Below are positions 1-6,600 of a DNA stretch of 13,440 bases, piece by piece. The translations under genes were made by a program, and so were the position numbers. Location: positions 1-13,440 of the forward strand of contig SCUR01000563.1 of NCBI GenBank assembly GCA_004297235.1, written 5' to 3'. Positions within the stretch are counted from its first letter, which is position 1. Each line of letters opens with the position of its first letter. Origin of the DNA: Candidatus Manganitrophaceae bacterium (GTDB lineage: Bacteria; Nitrospirota; Nitrospiria; SBBL01; Manganitrophaceae). The notes beneath the pieces were generated by a model. That model did no database searches. It saw only the letters and a program-made list of their open reading frames with translations, and was not told the origin of the DNA.

Positions 1-451
1 CTCCCTCCGCCCGCTTTCGCTCGCTGATATCGCGGGCGACGCAGAAGTGGAGTCCCGGCAGGAAATCTCCGCGCGACGACCACTCCAGATCGACGCGGGA
101 GCCGTCGGCGGCGCGGATCGGAAACTCGCCGCGATAAGATCCTTTGCGCTTCAGCTCCTGGAACGCCTGCGTCGCCCCTTCCAGCGTCTCCGGAAACATG
201 AACTCGCTGAAATGCCGCCCGATCAGCCGACTGCGCGGGGCCTTCAACATCCGGCACATGCTCTCATTGAGATCGATGTAGCGTCCCTGCTCGTCCACCA
301 CCATGATCCCGTCGAGGGTCGTCTCAAAGAAGGCGCGGTACGGCGCTTCGTTCTCCCGAAGCGTCTCCCCGGCGTCGCTCGTTTCCCTCGGCCGACCTTC
401 TCCCTCCGGCCGGCCCGGCGCTTTTTCTTTTCTTTGCATATCCTCTGTCAT
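1..451 (-). CDS. PAS-domain signalling protein, N-terminal part (runs off the window)
   Basis: The visible 150 residues hold a charged, low-complexity leader (about residues 1-35) followed by one PAS sensor domain (about 36-147). The PAS reading rests on the pattern RAFFETTLDGIMVVDEQG, then LNESMCRMLK, then a typical PAC ending, FCVARDISERKRAE. PAS domains bind small ligands or cofactors, or mediate dimerisation, in histidine kinases, diguanylate cyclases and related regulators. The output domain lies beyond base 1, so its job cannot be named. There is no membrane segment in the visible part. The start at 451 is the first ATG of the frame, and a second ATG at 439 is possible. A purine-rich stretch upstream (GGAAAGAGGCGGGAAGG) is a rather distant ribosome site. 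The gene sits directly downstream of an inserted mobile element at 577-1175. Confidence 0.85.
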   Translation of the reverse strand, partial: MTEDMQRKEKAPGRPEGEGRPRETSDAGETLRENEAPYRAFFETTLDGIMVVDEQGRYIDLNESMCRMLKAPRSRLIGRHFSEFMFPETLEGATQAFQELKRKGSYRGEFPIRAADGSRVDLEWSSRGDFLPGLHFCVARDISERKRAEG

Positions 452-531
452 GTCTTGAGCCGGAACGGCGGCGCCTTCCCGCCTCTTTCCGCACGGTTTC
501 CCGACCAAAACCGATCCTAACGAGATTTTAA

Positions 532-561
532 ATTTTAAAGGATTTTATGATCGAATTGCAA
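532..561 (-). promoter_or_regulatory. Candidate promoter for the PAS gene
   Basis: On the minus strand TTGCAA (556-561) and TAAAAT (532-537) are separated by 18 bases, which resembles a sigma-70 promoter. It points at the PAS gene start at 451. The -35 hexamer lies only 15 bases from the edge of the inserted element, so upstream activator sites, if any existed, were displaced by the insertion. This is a motif match only. Confidence 0.4.
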
Positions 562-568
562 TGGGACG

Positions 569-576
569 GCCGAATG
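569..576. repeat. Target-site duplication, left copy
   Basis: GCCGAATG directly abuts the left terminal inverted repeat. The identical octamer abuts the right terminal inverted repeat at 1176-1183. A perfect 8-base direct duplication is the expected footprint of a transposition event. Confidence 0.9.
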
Positions 577-592
577 GGTAGTGTCCTAATTT
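577..592. repeat. Left terminal inverted repeat of the element
   Basis: GGTAGTGTCCTAATTT is an exact reverse complement of 1160-1175. It marks the left boundary of the mobile element. Confidence 0.92.
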
Positions 593-612
593 GCGAGTTG
601 CAGATAAGTTGA

Positions 613-637
613 AATGGGGCGTTGCCCCAAGCCCCAC
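613..637. repeat. Left subterminal inverted repeat (25 bases)
   Basis: This stretch is a perfect reverse complement of 1099-1123. It also contains its own small hairpin, GGGGC-GTT-GCCCC. The position inside both ends suggests a transposase-binding or folding module. Confidence 0.85.
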
Positions 638-640
638 GAC

Positions 641-720
641 GGGGGGTGCTTGCCCACCCCCCTTTCGATTCCCAGGGCAGCGGGGGGACACCCCCCAGCA
701 CCCCCACGGTCGCAACTCGC
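641..720. repeat. Nested G/C-rich hairpins near the left end
   Basis: GGGGGTGCT (642-650) pairs with AGCACCCCC (697-705), TGCCC (651-655) with GGGCA (675-679), and GGGGGG (682-687) with CCCCCC (691-696). GCAACTCGC (712-720) is the complement of GCGAGTTGC (593-601), which closes the whole left end as one stem. The stretch 702-720 also pairs with 1017-1035 across the element (18 of 19). Confidence 0.75.
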
Positions 721-1016
721 TCAACCACGAAAGAGCATCGTGGATTGCGCTTCGGCAGGCGACCTGATTTGGTCGATAAACCGTCTATCAAAGTACGCGG
801 GAATATCGCGTCCGCAGGCCGCACACGCGCAGCCTCTTTGCTCTTTTATTCAAACCCAACGGCGACCGCGCGCTTGGAGGGGCTATCGTGTGTCGTTCAC
901 GCACTCCTGCGTTCCTTCTGTCCAGACGTTTCACCTACCTTACAAGGTCGACTGTCTTGGCCTAAAGAAAGGGGCGGCCACCAGGAAGCACAATCACAGG
1001 GCTCTTCTGTGTGTGT

Positions 1017-1100
1017 GCGAGTTTCGACCGTGGGGTTGCAAGGGGTTTCCCCTTGCTGCACGGGGAAGCCGGAGGGGGCCGGGCATGCGGCCCCCACGGT
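1017..1100. repeat. Nested hairpins near the right end
   Basis: ACCGTGGGG (1027-1035) is the complement of CCCCACGGT (1092-1100), closing the right end as a stem. Within it GCAAGGGG-TTT-CCCCTTGC forms a perfect 8-base-pair hairpin. The outer part, 1017-1035, is complementary to 702-720 at the other end of the element. Confidence 0.75.
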
Positions 1101-1123
1101 GGGGCTTGGGGCAACGCCCCATT
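1099..1123. repeat. Right subterminal inverted repeat (25 bases)
   Basis: Exact reverse complement of 613-637. It overlaps by two bases the inner stem that closes the right end of the element. Confidence 0.85.
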
Positions 1124-1159
1124 CCAACACTCTTTAGTCTTTGAACAATCTCTATAATT

Positions 1160-1175
1160 AAATTAGGACACTACC
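1160..1175. repeat. Right terminal inverted repeat of the element
   Basis: AAATTAGGACACTACC is an exact reverse complement of 577-592 and is followed at once by the second copy of the target duplication. Confidence 0.92.
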
Positions 1176-1183
1176 GCCGAATG
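1176..1183. repeat. Target-site duplication, right copy
   Basis: GCCGAATG, identical to 569-576. Removing 577-1183 would restore a single uninterrupted target. The 87 bases between here and the terminator at 1271 hold nothing else that can be recognised. Confidence 0.9.
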
Positions 1184-1270
1184 CAAAACCGACTCGGAAG
1201 GTCTCAGCAGGGGGAATCACGAAGGATCGTAAGGGTCGGACGGACGGAATCCGGAGGTTCGCTCAAGATG

Positions 1271-1304
1271 AAATAAAAAAGGGAGCGACCTGACGGTCGC
1301 TCCC
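1271..1304 (-). terminator. Rho-independent terminator of the outer-membrane protein unit
   Basis: On the minus strand GGGAGCGACC-GTCA-GGTCGCTCCC forms a perfect 10-base-pair stem with a 4-base loop, followed directly by TTTTTTATTT. It lies about 20 bases past the stop codon of the gene ending at 1325. Stem, loop and U-run all fit an intrinsic terminator. Confidence 0.95.
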
Positions 1305-1324
1305 GGCTGAGAAGATCCTCCTTG

Positions 1325-2389
1325 TTAAAATCCGAGGCTCGCCTGCACGGCATATCGGCGGTCGCTTCGCTGTCCGGCGAAGGCGCCGATCTCTTCCGCA
1401 TAGGTGGCGCCGGAGATGGAGAGGATCCAAAGATCGATCCCAAACCCGGCCGACAGATAGCCGCCGCTGAGCCCGGCCCGAACGGAGAAGACTTTGGGAA
1501 AGCGGAACTCGGCGCCGAAATGGGTCCGTTTCATGAGATCCTTATCGCTGTCGACGTTCTTGGTCAGGTCGTCGATCTCCACGGCAAAGGTCGTCTTCAA
1601 GATCCAGAAATCGGGGTTGATCGCCGCGCCGATGTTCACCTGCTGAGGGATCACGCCGAGCTCTTTGAAGTCAAGATCGGTAATGTTCTGAACGACGAGG
1701 GCGACGCTCGGCTTGAGGGGAGTTTTGAAATTGAACTTCGTTCCGATGTCGAAGGCGGAGTCGGATTCTTTCTCCCGTTGATCGATCGGGTCGAAATTAC
1801 TGGCGGCGATCTCCGGGACGGTGTAGACATGGCTGATTCCATCCCGCTTGATGTACTTTCCCGTCGCGCCGATCTGCACCCCTTGGTCGAAGAAGCCCCA
1901 TGCCGCCGAGACGAGAAGGCCGGCATCAAAATTAATTTTAGTCTCCGCCACCGGGTTCGCCCTGTTTCGGATCTCCATATCGAGGGTCCCTTGTCCCAGC
2001 GCGCCGATCGCGAAGTTGTGCATGTAGAAATGGGGCAGAAGCGCCACGCGGGCATGCTGATGCTCTCCGACCATCTTGCTGAGGAAGTCGGCGACCTCCG
2101 CCTCGCTGTCGGTATCCAAATCGCTCAAATCCTGGTAAAGCGAGTTGCTGTTTTGAGAGACCTCGAAGAGCGGATTCAGAAGACCGACGCCGCCGAAGCC
2201 GCTGACATCGTTTAAACCGGCCGGATTGTAGAACATCGCGTTCTCATCATCCGAGAGGGTGATGAAGGCCCCCCCCATCCCAAGAGGCCGAATTCCCCGG
2301 AAGAGATTCGGAAGCTCCTCGGCGGCCGCCACCCCCATTCCGCAAAGGCCTCCGATCATGATCCCCAAGATGATCGCTTTTTTAAACAT
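1325..2389 (-). CDS. PorV/UPF0164-like outer-membrane beta-barrel protein
   Basis: This 354-residue protein starts with a signal peptide (charged MFKK, hydrophobic core to about residue 20, likely cut after AAA at 21-23). Residues 36-59 carry the motif GMGGAF, then DDENAMFYNPAGL, seen in PorV, PorQ, UPF0164 and FadL-like barrels. Many alternating-residue strands follow, and the chain ends in ...VQASLGF, a terminal aromatic typical of barrels inserted by the BAM machinery. It is likely an outer-membrane protein. Family members take part in protein export shuttling or in hydrophobic solute uptake, and its cargo here is unknown. GGGAG lies at the right distance from the ATG. It is the second gene of a two-gene unit, 29 bases after the exported protein gene, and is followed by a strong terminator. 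Confidence 0.8.
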   Translation of the reverse strand: MFKKAIILGIMIGGLCGMGVAAAEELPNLFRGIRPLGMGGAFITLSDDENAMFYNPAGLNDVSGFGGVGLLNPLFEVSQNSNSLYQDLSDLDTDSEAEVADFLSKMVGEHQHARVALLPHFYMHNFAIGALGQGTLDMEIRNRANPVAETKINFDAGLLVSAAWGFFDQGVQIGATGKYIKRDGISHVYTVPEIAASNFDPIDQREKESDSAFDIGTKFNFKTPLKPSVALVVQNITDLDFKELGVIPQQVNIGAAINPDFWILKTTFAVEIDDLTKNVDSDKDLMKRTHFGAEFRFPKVFSVRAGLSGGYLSAGFGIDLWILSISGATYAEEIGAFAGQRSDRRYAVQASLGF

Positions 2390-2418
2390 CGCGTTCTCCC
2401 TTTAATGTATCCGAGTCA

Positions 2419-3159
2419 TTAGATGGAGTTCAGAAGACTCTGAACCGTCGTTGAATTGACCGTAGACAATTGCTGCTGAATCTGACGGATGTGGCCGCTG
2501 ATGTTTTCATTGCCGATCGCGGCCTCGTCCAGTCCGATCCCCATGTTATTGACGTCTCGGAGGACGCGGCTGATGAGCGTGATGCCCTGGATCGGGGTCA
2601 AGTCATCGAGCTCCGTCGTGGTCGGAACCTGGACGGGTCTCCCATCGGCGCCATACCCGCCGGTCTTGCTTCCCAGCACGACGACGAGATCGACGACGGT
2701 CGCCACCGCGAGCTGAAGCCCTTGATCGGGCGTTCGGGCGGTCAGGGACGTCAGCAGAAGAACGGCGTTGTTCATATCGCTGGCATCGACCGAGTCGGGG
2801 CTTGAAAAGTGGGCGGAGAAGAGAGCATAGCTGCTTCCGGTCGCAACCGGCCGGTCGGCCGCCTCTTTGATCAGATCGAAGACATCCAAGCCCGCCTTCC
2901 CCGCATAAGCGGAGGCGTAGAGGCTGACGATCTCCGGATCGCACGTCGGCGCCGAAACGTTGGTGCCGCAGAGGTCTTTCAAGGTCTCCACCGCTTCAGA
3001 ATAATTCCCCTTGTCGAGCGCGATCCGCGCTTTTTCGATCTTCGCTTCCTGGGTGCTGTCATCGGCGATGCCGCAGCCTTTGCCGTCCGCTCCGCCGAGA
3101 AACAGCGCCGTGGTGAGAAGAAAGCCGATCCAGGCCACCATCTTCAAATTAAACCGCAT
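2419..3159 (-). CDS. Exported protein of unknown function with a TPR-like N-terminal segment
   Basis: I do not recognise the family with certainty. From the chosen start (MRFNLKMVAW) the product is 246 residues. It begins with a signal peptide whose hydrophobic core spans about residues 7-22, and a cysteine at 29 follows GADGKG. That is a poor lipobox, so a lipoprotein is possible but not clear. Residues about 38-62 (ARIALDKGNYSEAVETLKDL) look like one tetratricopeptide-type helical hairpin. The rest is mostly helical with polar and hydroxyl-rich stretches. The ATG at 3159 is preferred over an in-frame ATG at 3180, because AGGAGAGG sits six bases (from its AGGAG core) before it. It is co-transcribed with the outer-membrane barrel downstream and may act with it in the envelope; that is inference. 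Confidence 0.75.
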   Translation of the reverse strand: MRFNLKMVAWIGFLLTTALFLGGADGKGCGIADDSTQEAKIEKARIALDKGNYSEAVETLKDLCGTNVSAPTCDPEIVSLYASAYAGKAGLDVFDLIKEAADRPVATGSSYALFSAHFSSPDSVDASDMNNAVLLLTSLTARTPDQGLQLAVATVVDLVVVLGSKTGGYGADGRPVQVPTTTELDDLTPIQGITLISRVLRDVNNMGIGLDEAAIGNENISGHIRQIQQQLSTVNSTTVQSLLNSI

Positions 3160-3162
3160 GGT

Positions 3163-3170
3163 CCTCTCCT
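3163..3170 (-). promoter_or_regulatory. Ribosome binding site that decides the start at 3159
   Basis: AGGAGAGG followed by ACC and then ATG. It lies inside the extended frame that would begin at 3180, so the shorter start is the likely one. Confidence 0.8.
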
Positions 3171-3242
3171 CTTTAGTCATTCCTAAATTGAATATAGCTT
3201 GATGGGATTACAAATGACAGGGTGGTCGCAAACACGTTTACA

Positions 3243-3270
3243 AAGGTAGCAGGAAATCGGGGTTTGTCAA
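3243..3270 (-). promoter_or_regulatory. Candidate promoter for the exported-protein/outer-membrane unit
   Basis: A perfect -35 hexamer TTGACA (3265-3270) is followed after 16 bases by TACCTT (3243-3248) on the minus strand. It lies in the gap between the trpA stop and this gene pair, so the pair need not rely on trp read-through. The -10 is only a partial match. Confidence 0.5.
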
Positions 3271-3327
3271 GAAAAGGGGGCGGAACCGGGATGCGTCGGA
3301 CCGGTGACAGCGTCCTGGATGGAGAGA

Positions 3328-4125
3328 TCAGGAGCGGATCGCGGCTTTCAGCGAGGAGACCAGTCCCGTCAATCTGGAGAGATAGGACGGATCGTTCGAG
3401 GCGGTTTCGATGATGTTGACCAGGGCGCTGCCGACGATGATGCCGTCGGCCGACCGGGCCATCTCTTGGGCGGTCTCCGGATTGGAGATTCCAAAGCCGA
3501 CGGCAATCGGAACGTCGGTGATCGTTTTCAACCGGCGAATGCGCTCGCGGACCGCCTCTTTCTCGGCCATGGGAACGCCGGTAATGCCGGTGAGGGAGAC
3601 ATAGTAGATAAAGCCGCTTCCCTCTTTCATCAACCGCTCCGCCCGCTCCGGAGGGGTCGTCGGCGCAACCATCAAGATGAGATCGACACCGTGGCGTCGG
3701 GCCTGCGAGAGGAACTCCTTCGACTCTTCATAAGGAAGGTCGGGGATGATCAGACCGTCGACCCCCGCCCCCTTCGCCTCCTTGAAGAAAGCCGGCAAGC
3801 CGAAGGCATAAATCGGATTGCAGTAGGTCATCAGGATCAGGGGAATTTTCGTCTGCCGGCGGAGCACCGAAACCATATCGAGCACGGCCCGCAGCGTCGT
3901 TCCCTGCTTCAGCGCCCGCTCATCGGCCCGCTGAATCGTCGGGCCGTCGGCGACCGGATCGGAGAAAGGGACGCCCAGCTCGATCATATCGGCGCCGGCC
4001 TTTTCCATCGCGAAGACGATCTCCGTCGTCTGAGCGAGGGAGGGATCTCCCGCCATGACGTAGGCGATGAGCGCTTTCTCCCCCCGGGCGGCCAGGCTTT
4101 TAAAGGTCGATTCGATCCGGCTCAT
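3328..4125 (-). CDS. trpA: Tryptophan synthase alpha subunit
   Basis: TrpA cleaves indole-3-glycerol phosphate to indole and glyceraldehyde 3-phosphate, and channels the indole to TrpB in the alpha2-beta2 complex in the cytoplasm. The 265-residue length is normal. The family signature ELGVPFSDPVADGPTIQ is intact, with the two catalytic acids at Glu49 and Asp60, the same numbers as in the enteric enzyme. The phosphate-binding end (VGFGISNP, then DGIIVGSALV) is also present. The start ATG overlaps the stop of the GAF/HD-GYP gene in the arrangement ATGA, so translation is probably coupled. The unusual point is that the partner gene trpB is not adjacent. No convincing intrinsic terminator follows the stop codon. 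Confidence 0.97.
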   Translation of the reverse strand: MSRIESTFKSLAARGEKALIAYVMAGDPSLAQTTEIVFAMEKAGADMIELGVPFSDPVADGPTIQRADERALKQGTTLRAVLDMVSVLRRQTKIPLILMTYCNPIYAFGLPAFFKEAKGAGVDGLIIPDLPYEESKEFLSQARRHGVDLILMVAPTTPPERAERLMKEGSGFIYYVSLTGITGVPMAEKEAVRERIRRLKTITDVPIAVGFGISNPETAQEMARSADGIIVGSALVNIIETASNDPSYLSRLTGLVSSLKAAIRS

Positions 4126-5375
4126 GAGGGGGCCTTTTCGGGTGAAGGGGAAGGAAAAAGGGGGCCGGGTCGATTCCGATAGAGGATCGGCTCGATCTCC
4201 CCGTTCTCGAAGGCGGCGATGAACGCATCGACCGCCTTCGGATCGAACTGCGTTCCGGCATGCCGCCGCAGCTCCTGAAGGGCGATATCGGAATGTAGCC
4301 CTTTTCGATAGGGACGGTCGGAGGTGATCGCATCGAACGTGTCGCAGACCGAGATGATCCGCGCCATGATCGGGATGCTCCCCCCTTTCAGCGCGTCGGG
4401 ATATCCCTTTCCATCATACTTTTCATGGTGGTGCCGGATGCCGGGGATGATCCCGCGAAGCGGCCGGATGTTTTCGACGATCTTCGCCCCGATCACGGTG
4501 TGACTTTCCATAATCTGAGCCTCCTCCGGCTCGAGACGGTTCGGCTTCCCCAGAATCCGATCTTCGATTCCGATCTTGCCGATGTCATGAAGCGCCGCGG
4601 CCAGCTTCAGCTGATCCAGCTCTTCCTGGGAGAGCTCCAGCCGTCTTCCGACCACCAAGCTGTATTCCAAGACCCGCTTCGTATGGCCGCCGGTATAGGC
4701 GTCTTTCGCCTCGATCGCATCCCCGAGCGCCGCCGCCGTGCTCAGGAAGGTCTCTTTCAACTCTTTGTAGAGGCCCGCATTCTCGATGGCGATGGCAACC
4801 TGATCGGCCAACGATCGGAATCCTTCCAGATCGACCGGGGTGAATTTGCCGCGCTTCTTGTTGATCGCCTGGAGCACGCCGACGATTTTTTCTCGAATCT
4901 TCACCGGGACGCAGATCATGTTGCGGGTGATGAAACCGCTCTTCTCGTCCGCGCTCTTGAAGAAATGGGGATTCGCCCGCGTATCGTTCACAATCTGAGG
5001 TTCCCCCGTTTGCGCGACCCAACCGGCGATTCCCTCTCCCGGCCGCAGCCGGATCTCGCGAATGGTCTCCCCCTTTTCGCCCAGCGCCACCTCGAAGAAA
5101 AGCTCCTGCGTTTCCGGATCGATCAACAAGAGAGAGCCGACCTCGGAGCGCATCAGCCGGGTCGCCGATTCCATCGCCCGCTTGCGCACCTCCCGCTCAT
5201 CCAACGTGGAGTTCAGAAGGCGGCCGATCTCCTCCATCGTCTCTAAAATCTGGAGGCGCGCTTTTTGGGCCGCCAGCTTGTTTTTTAACCCGACCTCGGC
5301 GCGGACCTGGACGGCCGGCTTTTTATCCTTCTTCCGGACGGCCGCTTTTTTCCCCTTCTTCGTCGTTGCAGGCAT
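4122..5375 (-). CDS. GAF/HD-GYP protein, probable cyclic-di-GMP phosphodiesterase
   Basis: The 417-residue protein has a lysine-rich N-terminus (1-40), a GAF sensor domain (about 45-203, including the usual GEGIAGWVAQTGEP stretch) and an HD-GYP domain (about 205-395). The HD-GYP metal and signature residues are intact: His231 (GGHTKR), His263-Asp264 (LHDIGKIG), His292, the HHHEKYDGKGYP block at 315-326 and Asp345 (SVCDTFDAI). HD-GYP enzymes hydrolyse cyclic-di-GMP or related cyclic dinucleotides, and GAF domains sense small ligands. There is no signal peptide or membrane helix, so it is cytoplasmic. The tail is proline-rich. It begins 16 bases after the trpB stop with a good site (GGGGAGGAG) and overlaps trpA by 4 bases. 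It is thus built into the trp operon although it is not a tryptophan enzyme. Confidence 0.93.
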   Translation of the reverse strand: MPATTKKGKKAAVRKKDKKPAVQVRAEVGLKNKLAAQKARLQILETMEEIGRLLNSTLDEREVRKRAMESATRLMRSEVGSLLLIDPETQELFFEVALGEKGETIREIRLRPGEGIAGWVAQTGEPQIVNDTRANPHFFKSADEKSGFITRNMICVPVKIREKIVGVLQAINKKRGKFTPVDLEGFRSLADQVAIAIENAGLYKELKETFLSTAAALGDAIEAKDAYTGGHTKRVLEYSLVVGRRLELSQEELDQLKLAAALHDIGKIGIEDRILGKPNRLEPEEAQIMESHTVIGAKIVENIRPLRGIIPGIRHHHEKYDGKGYPDALKGGSIPIMARIISVCDTFDAITSDRPYRKGLHSDIALQELRRHAGTQFDPKAVDAFIAAFENGEIEPILYRNRPGPLFPSPSPEKAPS

Positions 5376-5391
5376 CGCTCCTCCCCGCTTC

Positions 5392-6600
5392 CTACTCGGT
5401 GTTCTTGATCATCGACGCGAAGGCCTCCATCCGGGAGAGTTGATGGACATCCTTATCGCCCCGCCCGGAGAGATTGACGATGACCAATTGATCTTTGCCC
5501 ATCCCGGGAGCCACCTTCACCAGATGGGCGATCGCATGGGCCGATTCGAGCGCCGGCAAAATCCCTTCCGTCTCGGCGAGAAGCTTAAACGCGGCCAGCG
5601 CCTCCTCGTCCGTCACATAAGTATAATCGATCCGCTTCATATCCCGGTAATAGCTATGCTCCGGGCCGACCGCCGCATAATCGAGGCCGGCCGACACCGA
5701 ATGGGTCGTCTGGATCTGCCCGCTCGGATCTTGAAGCAGATAGGTCATGGTTCCTTGAAGAACTCCGACGGAGCCGCCGGCAAAGCGCGCCGCATGCTGC
5801 CCGGGCGCGATGCCCCGCCCCCCGGCCTCCACGCCGACCATCCGGACCGACTTGTCCGAGAGGAACGGATAGAAAAGACCGATCGCGTTGCTCCCGCCGC
5901 CGACGCAGGCGATGAGGGTCTCGGGAAGCCGCCCCTCGGCCCGCATGATCTGCTGGCGCGCCTCCTGGCCGATGACCGATTGAAAATCGCGGATCATCAT
6001 CGGATAGGGGTGCGGCCCCAGGACCGATCCGAGAATGTAGTGGGTGGTCCGGACGTTCGTCGTCCAGTCGCGCATCGCTTCGCTGATCGCATCTTTGAGG
6101 GTCCGGCTCCCGGCATCGACCCCCGTCACCTTCGCTCCCAAGAGACGCATCCGGATGACGTTCAGCCCCTGCCGCTCCATGTCTTCGGTCCCCATGTACA
6201 CTTCGCAGGCGAGCCCCGCGCGCGCCGCCACCGTCGCCACCGCCACCCCATGTTGCCCGGCGCCGGTCTCGGCGATCACCCGCTGCTTTCCCATCTTCTG
6301 CGTCAGGAGGATCTGGCCCATCGTGTTGTTGATCTTATGGGCGCCGGTATGGCAAAGATCTTCCCGCTTCAGATAGACCTTGGCCCCGCCGAGCCGCTCC
6401 GAGAGACGCTGCGCGAAGTAGAGCGGCGTCGGACGGCCGACATAATTCTTCAGCCCATCGGCCAGTTCCTTCTTGAACGCGGGATCGCGCCGGACCGCGT
6501 GATAGGCGGCCTCCAACTCTTCGAGGGCCGGCATCAATGTCTCGGGGACATATTTCCCGCCGTACGGCCCAAACCGTCCTTTTTTATTCGGCAATAGCAT
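5392..6600 (-). CDS. trpB: Tryptophan synthase beta subunit
   Basis: TrpB condenses indole with L-serine to tryptophan using pyridoxal phosphate, as the beta part of the TrpA-TrpB complex. The 402-residue chain has the standard opening GRFGPYGGKYVPETLMPAL, the cofactor lysine Lys89 in HTGAHKINN, the catalytic Glu111 in AETGAGQHG and the phosphate-binding loop GGGSNA near 234-240. This is the common TrpB1 form. The start overlaps the end of trpF by 17 bases, with GGGAGA as the ribosome site inside trpF, which suggests coupled translation. Its usual neighbour trpA is displaced by one gene, so the two subunits of a 1:1 complex are separated by about 1.25 kb in the mRNA. Confidence 0.97.
   Translation of the reverse strand: MLLPNKKGRFGPYGGKYVPETLMPALEELEAAYHAVRRDPAFKKELADGLKNYVGRPTPLYFAQRLSERLGGAKVYLKREDLCHTGAHKINNTMGQILLTQKMGKQRVIAETGAGQHGVAVATVAARAGLACEVYMGTEDMERQGLNVIRMRLLGAKVTGVDAGSRTLKDAISEAMRDWTTNVRTTHYILGSVLGPHPYPMMIRDFQSVIGQEARQQIMRAEGRLPETLIACVGGGSNAIGLFYPFLSDKSVRMVGVEAGGRGIAPGQHAARFAGGSVGVLQGTMTYLLQDPSGQIQTTHSVSAGLDYAAVGPEHSYYRDMKRIDYTYVTDEEALAAFKLLAETEGILPALESAHAIAHLVKVAPGMGKDQLVIVNLSGRGDKDVHQLSRMEAFASMIKNTE

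Larger units (their letters stand above)
577..1175. mobile_element. 599-base non-autonomous insertion element (MITE-like)
   Basis: The ends are perfect 16-base inverted repeats (GGTAGTGTCCTAATTT at 577-592 and its complement at 1160-1175), flanked by the 8-base duplication GCCGAATG. Inside lie a perfect 25-base inverted pair (613-637 with 1099-1123) and an 18/19 pair (702-720 with 1017-1035), plus many short hairpins, so each end folds heavily. The core (about 721-1016) is unique in this window. No open frame looks like a transposase: the frames that cross it have arginine-, proline- and cysteine-rich shadow composition. It probably moves by a transposase supplied in trans. An 8-base duplication and GG-starting ends occur in several DDE families (IS1 and IS1595 among them), but the family cannot be fixed from sequence alone. 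Confidence 0.9.

Noticed and set aside
616..1104. G-quadruplex elements formed by the many G-runs of the mobile element
   Set aside because: The G-runs mostly face complementary C-runs in close hairpins and the spacing between runs is long, so duplex stems are the more likely structure.
614..1144. Overlapping frames inside the mobile element as possible transposase or accessory genes
   Set aside because: All frames are short, overlap on both strands, lack any DDE/DEDD or HTH pattern, and follow the G/C-rich palindromes. No coding signal is seen.
3160..3180. Upstream ATG at 3180 as the start of the exported protein
   Set aside because: It would place the strong AGGAGAGG site inside the coding region and put a charged extension before the signal peptide; the ATG at 3159 fits both better.
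3271..3327. Intrinsic terminator after trpA
   Set aside because: Only weak partial complementarities are present and no stem is directly followed by a U-run. The CCCCCTTTTCTT stretch lacks a convincing hairpin.
3304..4182. Long plus-strand open frames antisense to trpA and to other genes (for example 5062-6597 and 10278-11450)
   Set aside because: They are high-GC shadow frames with arginine-, aspartate- and proline-rich composition and no domain signature; the minus-strand frames at the same places carry complete catalytic motifs.
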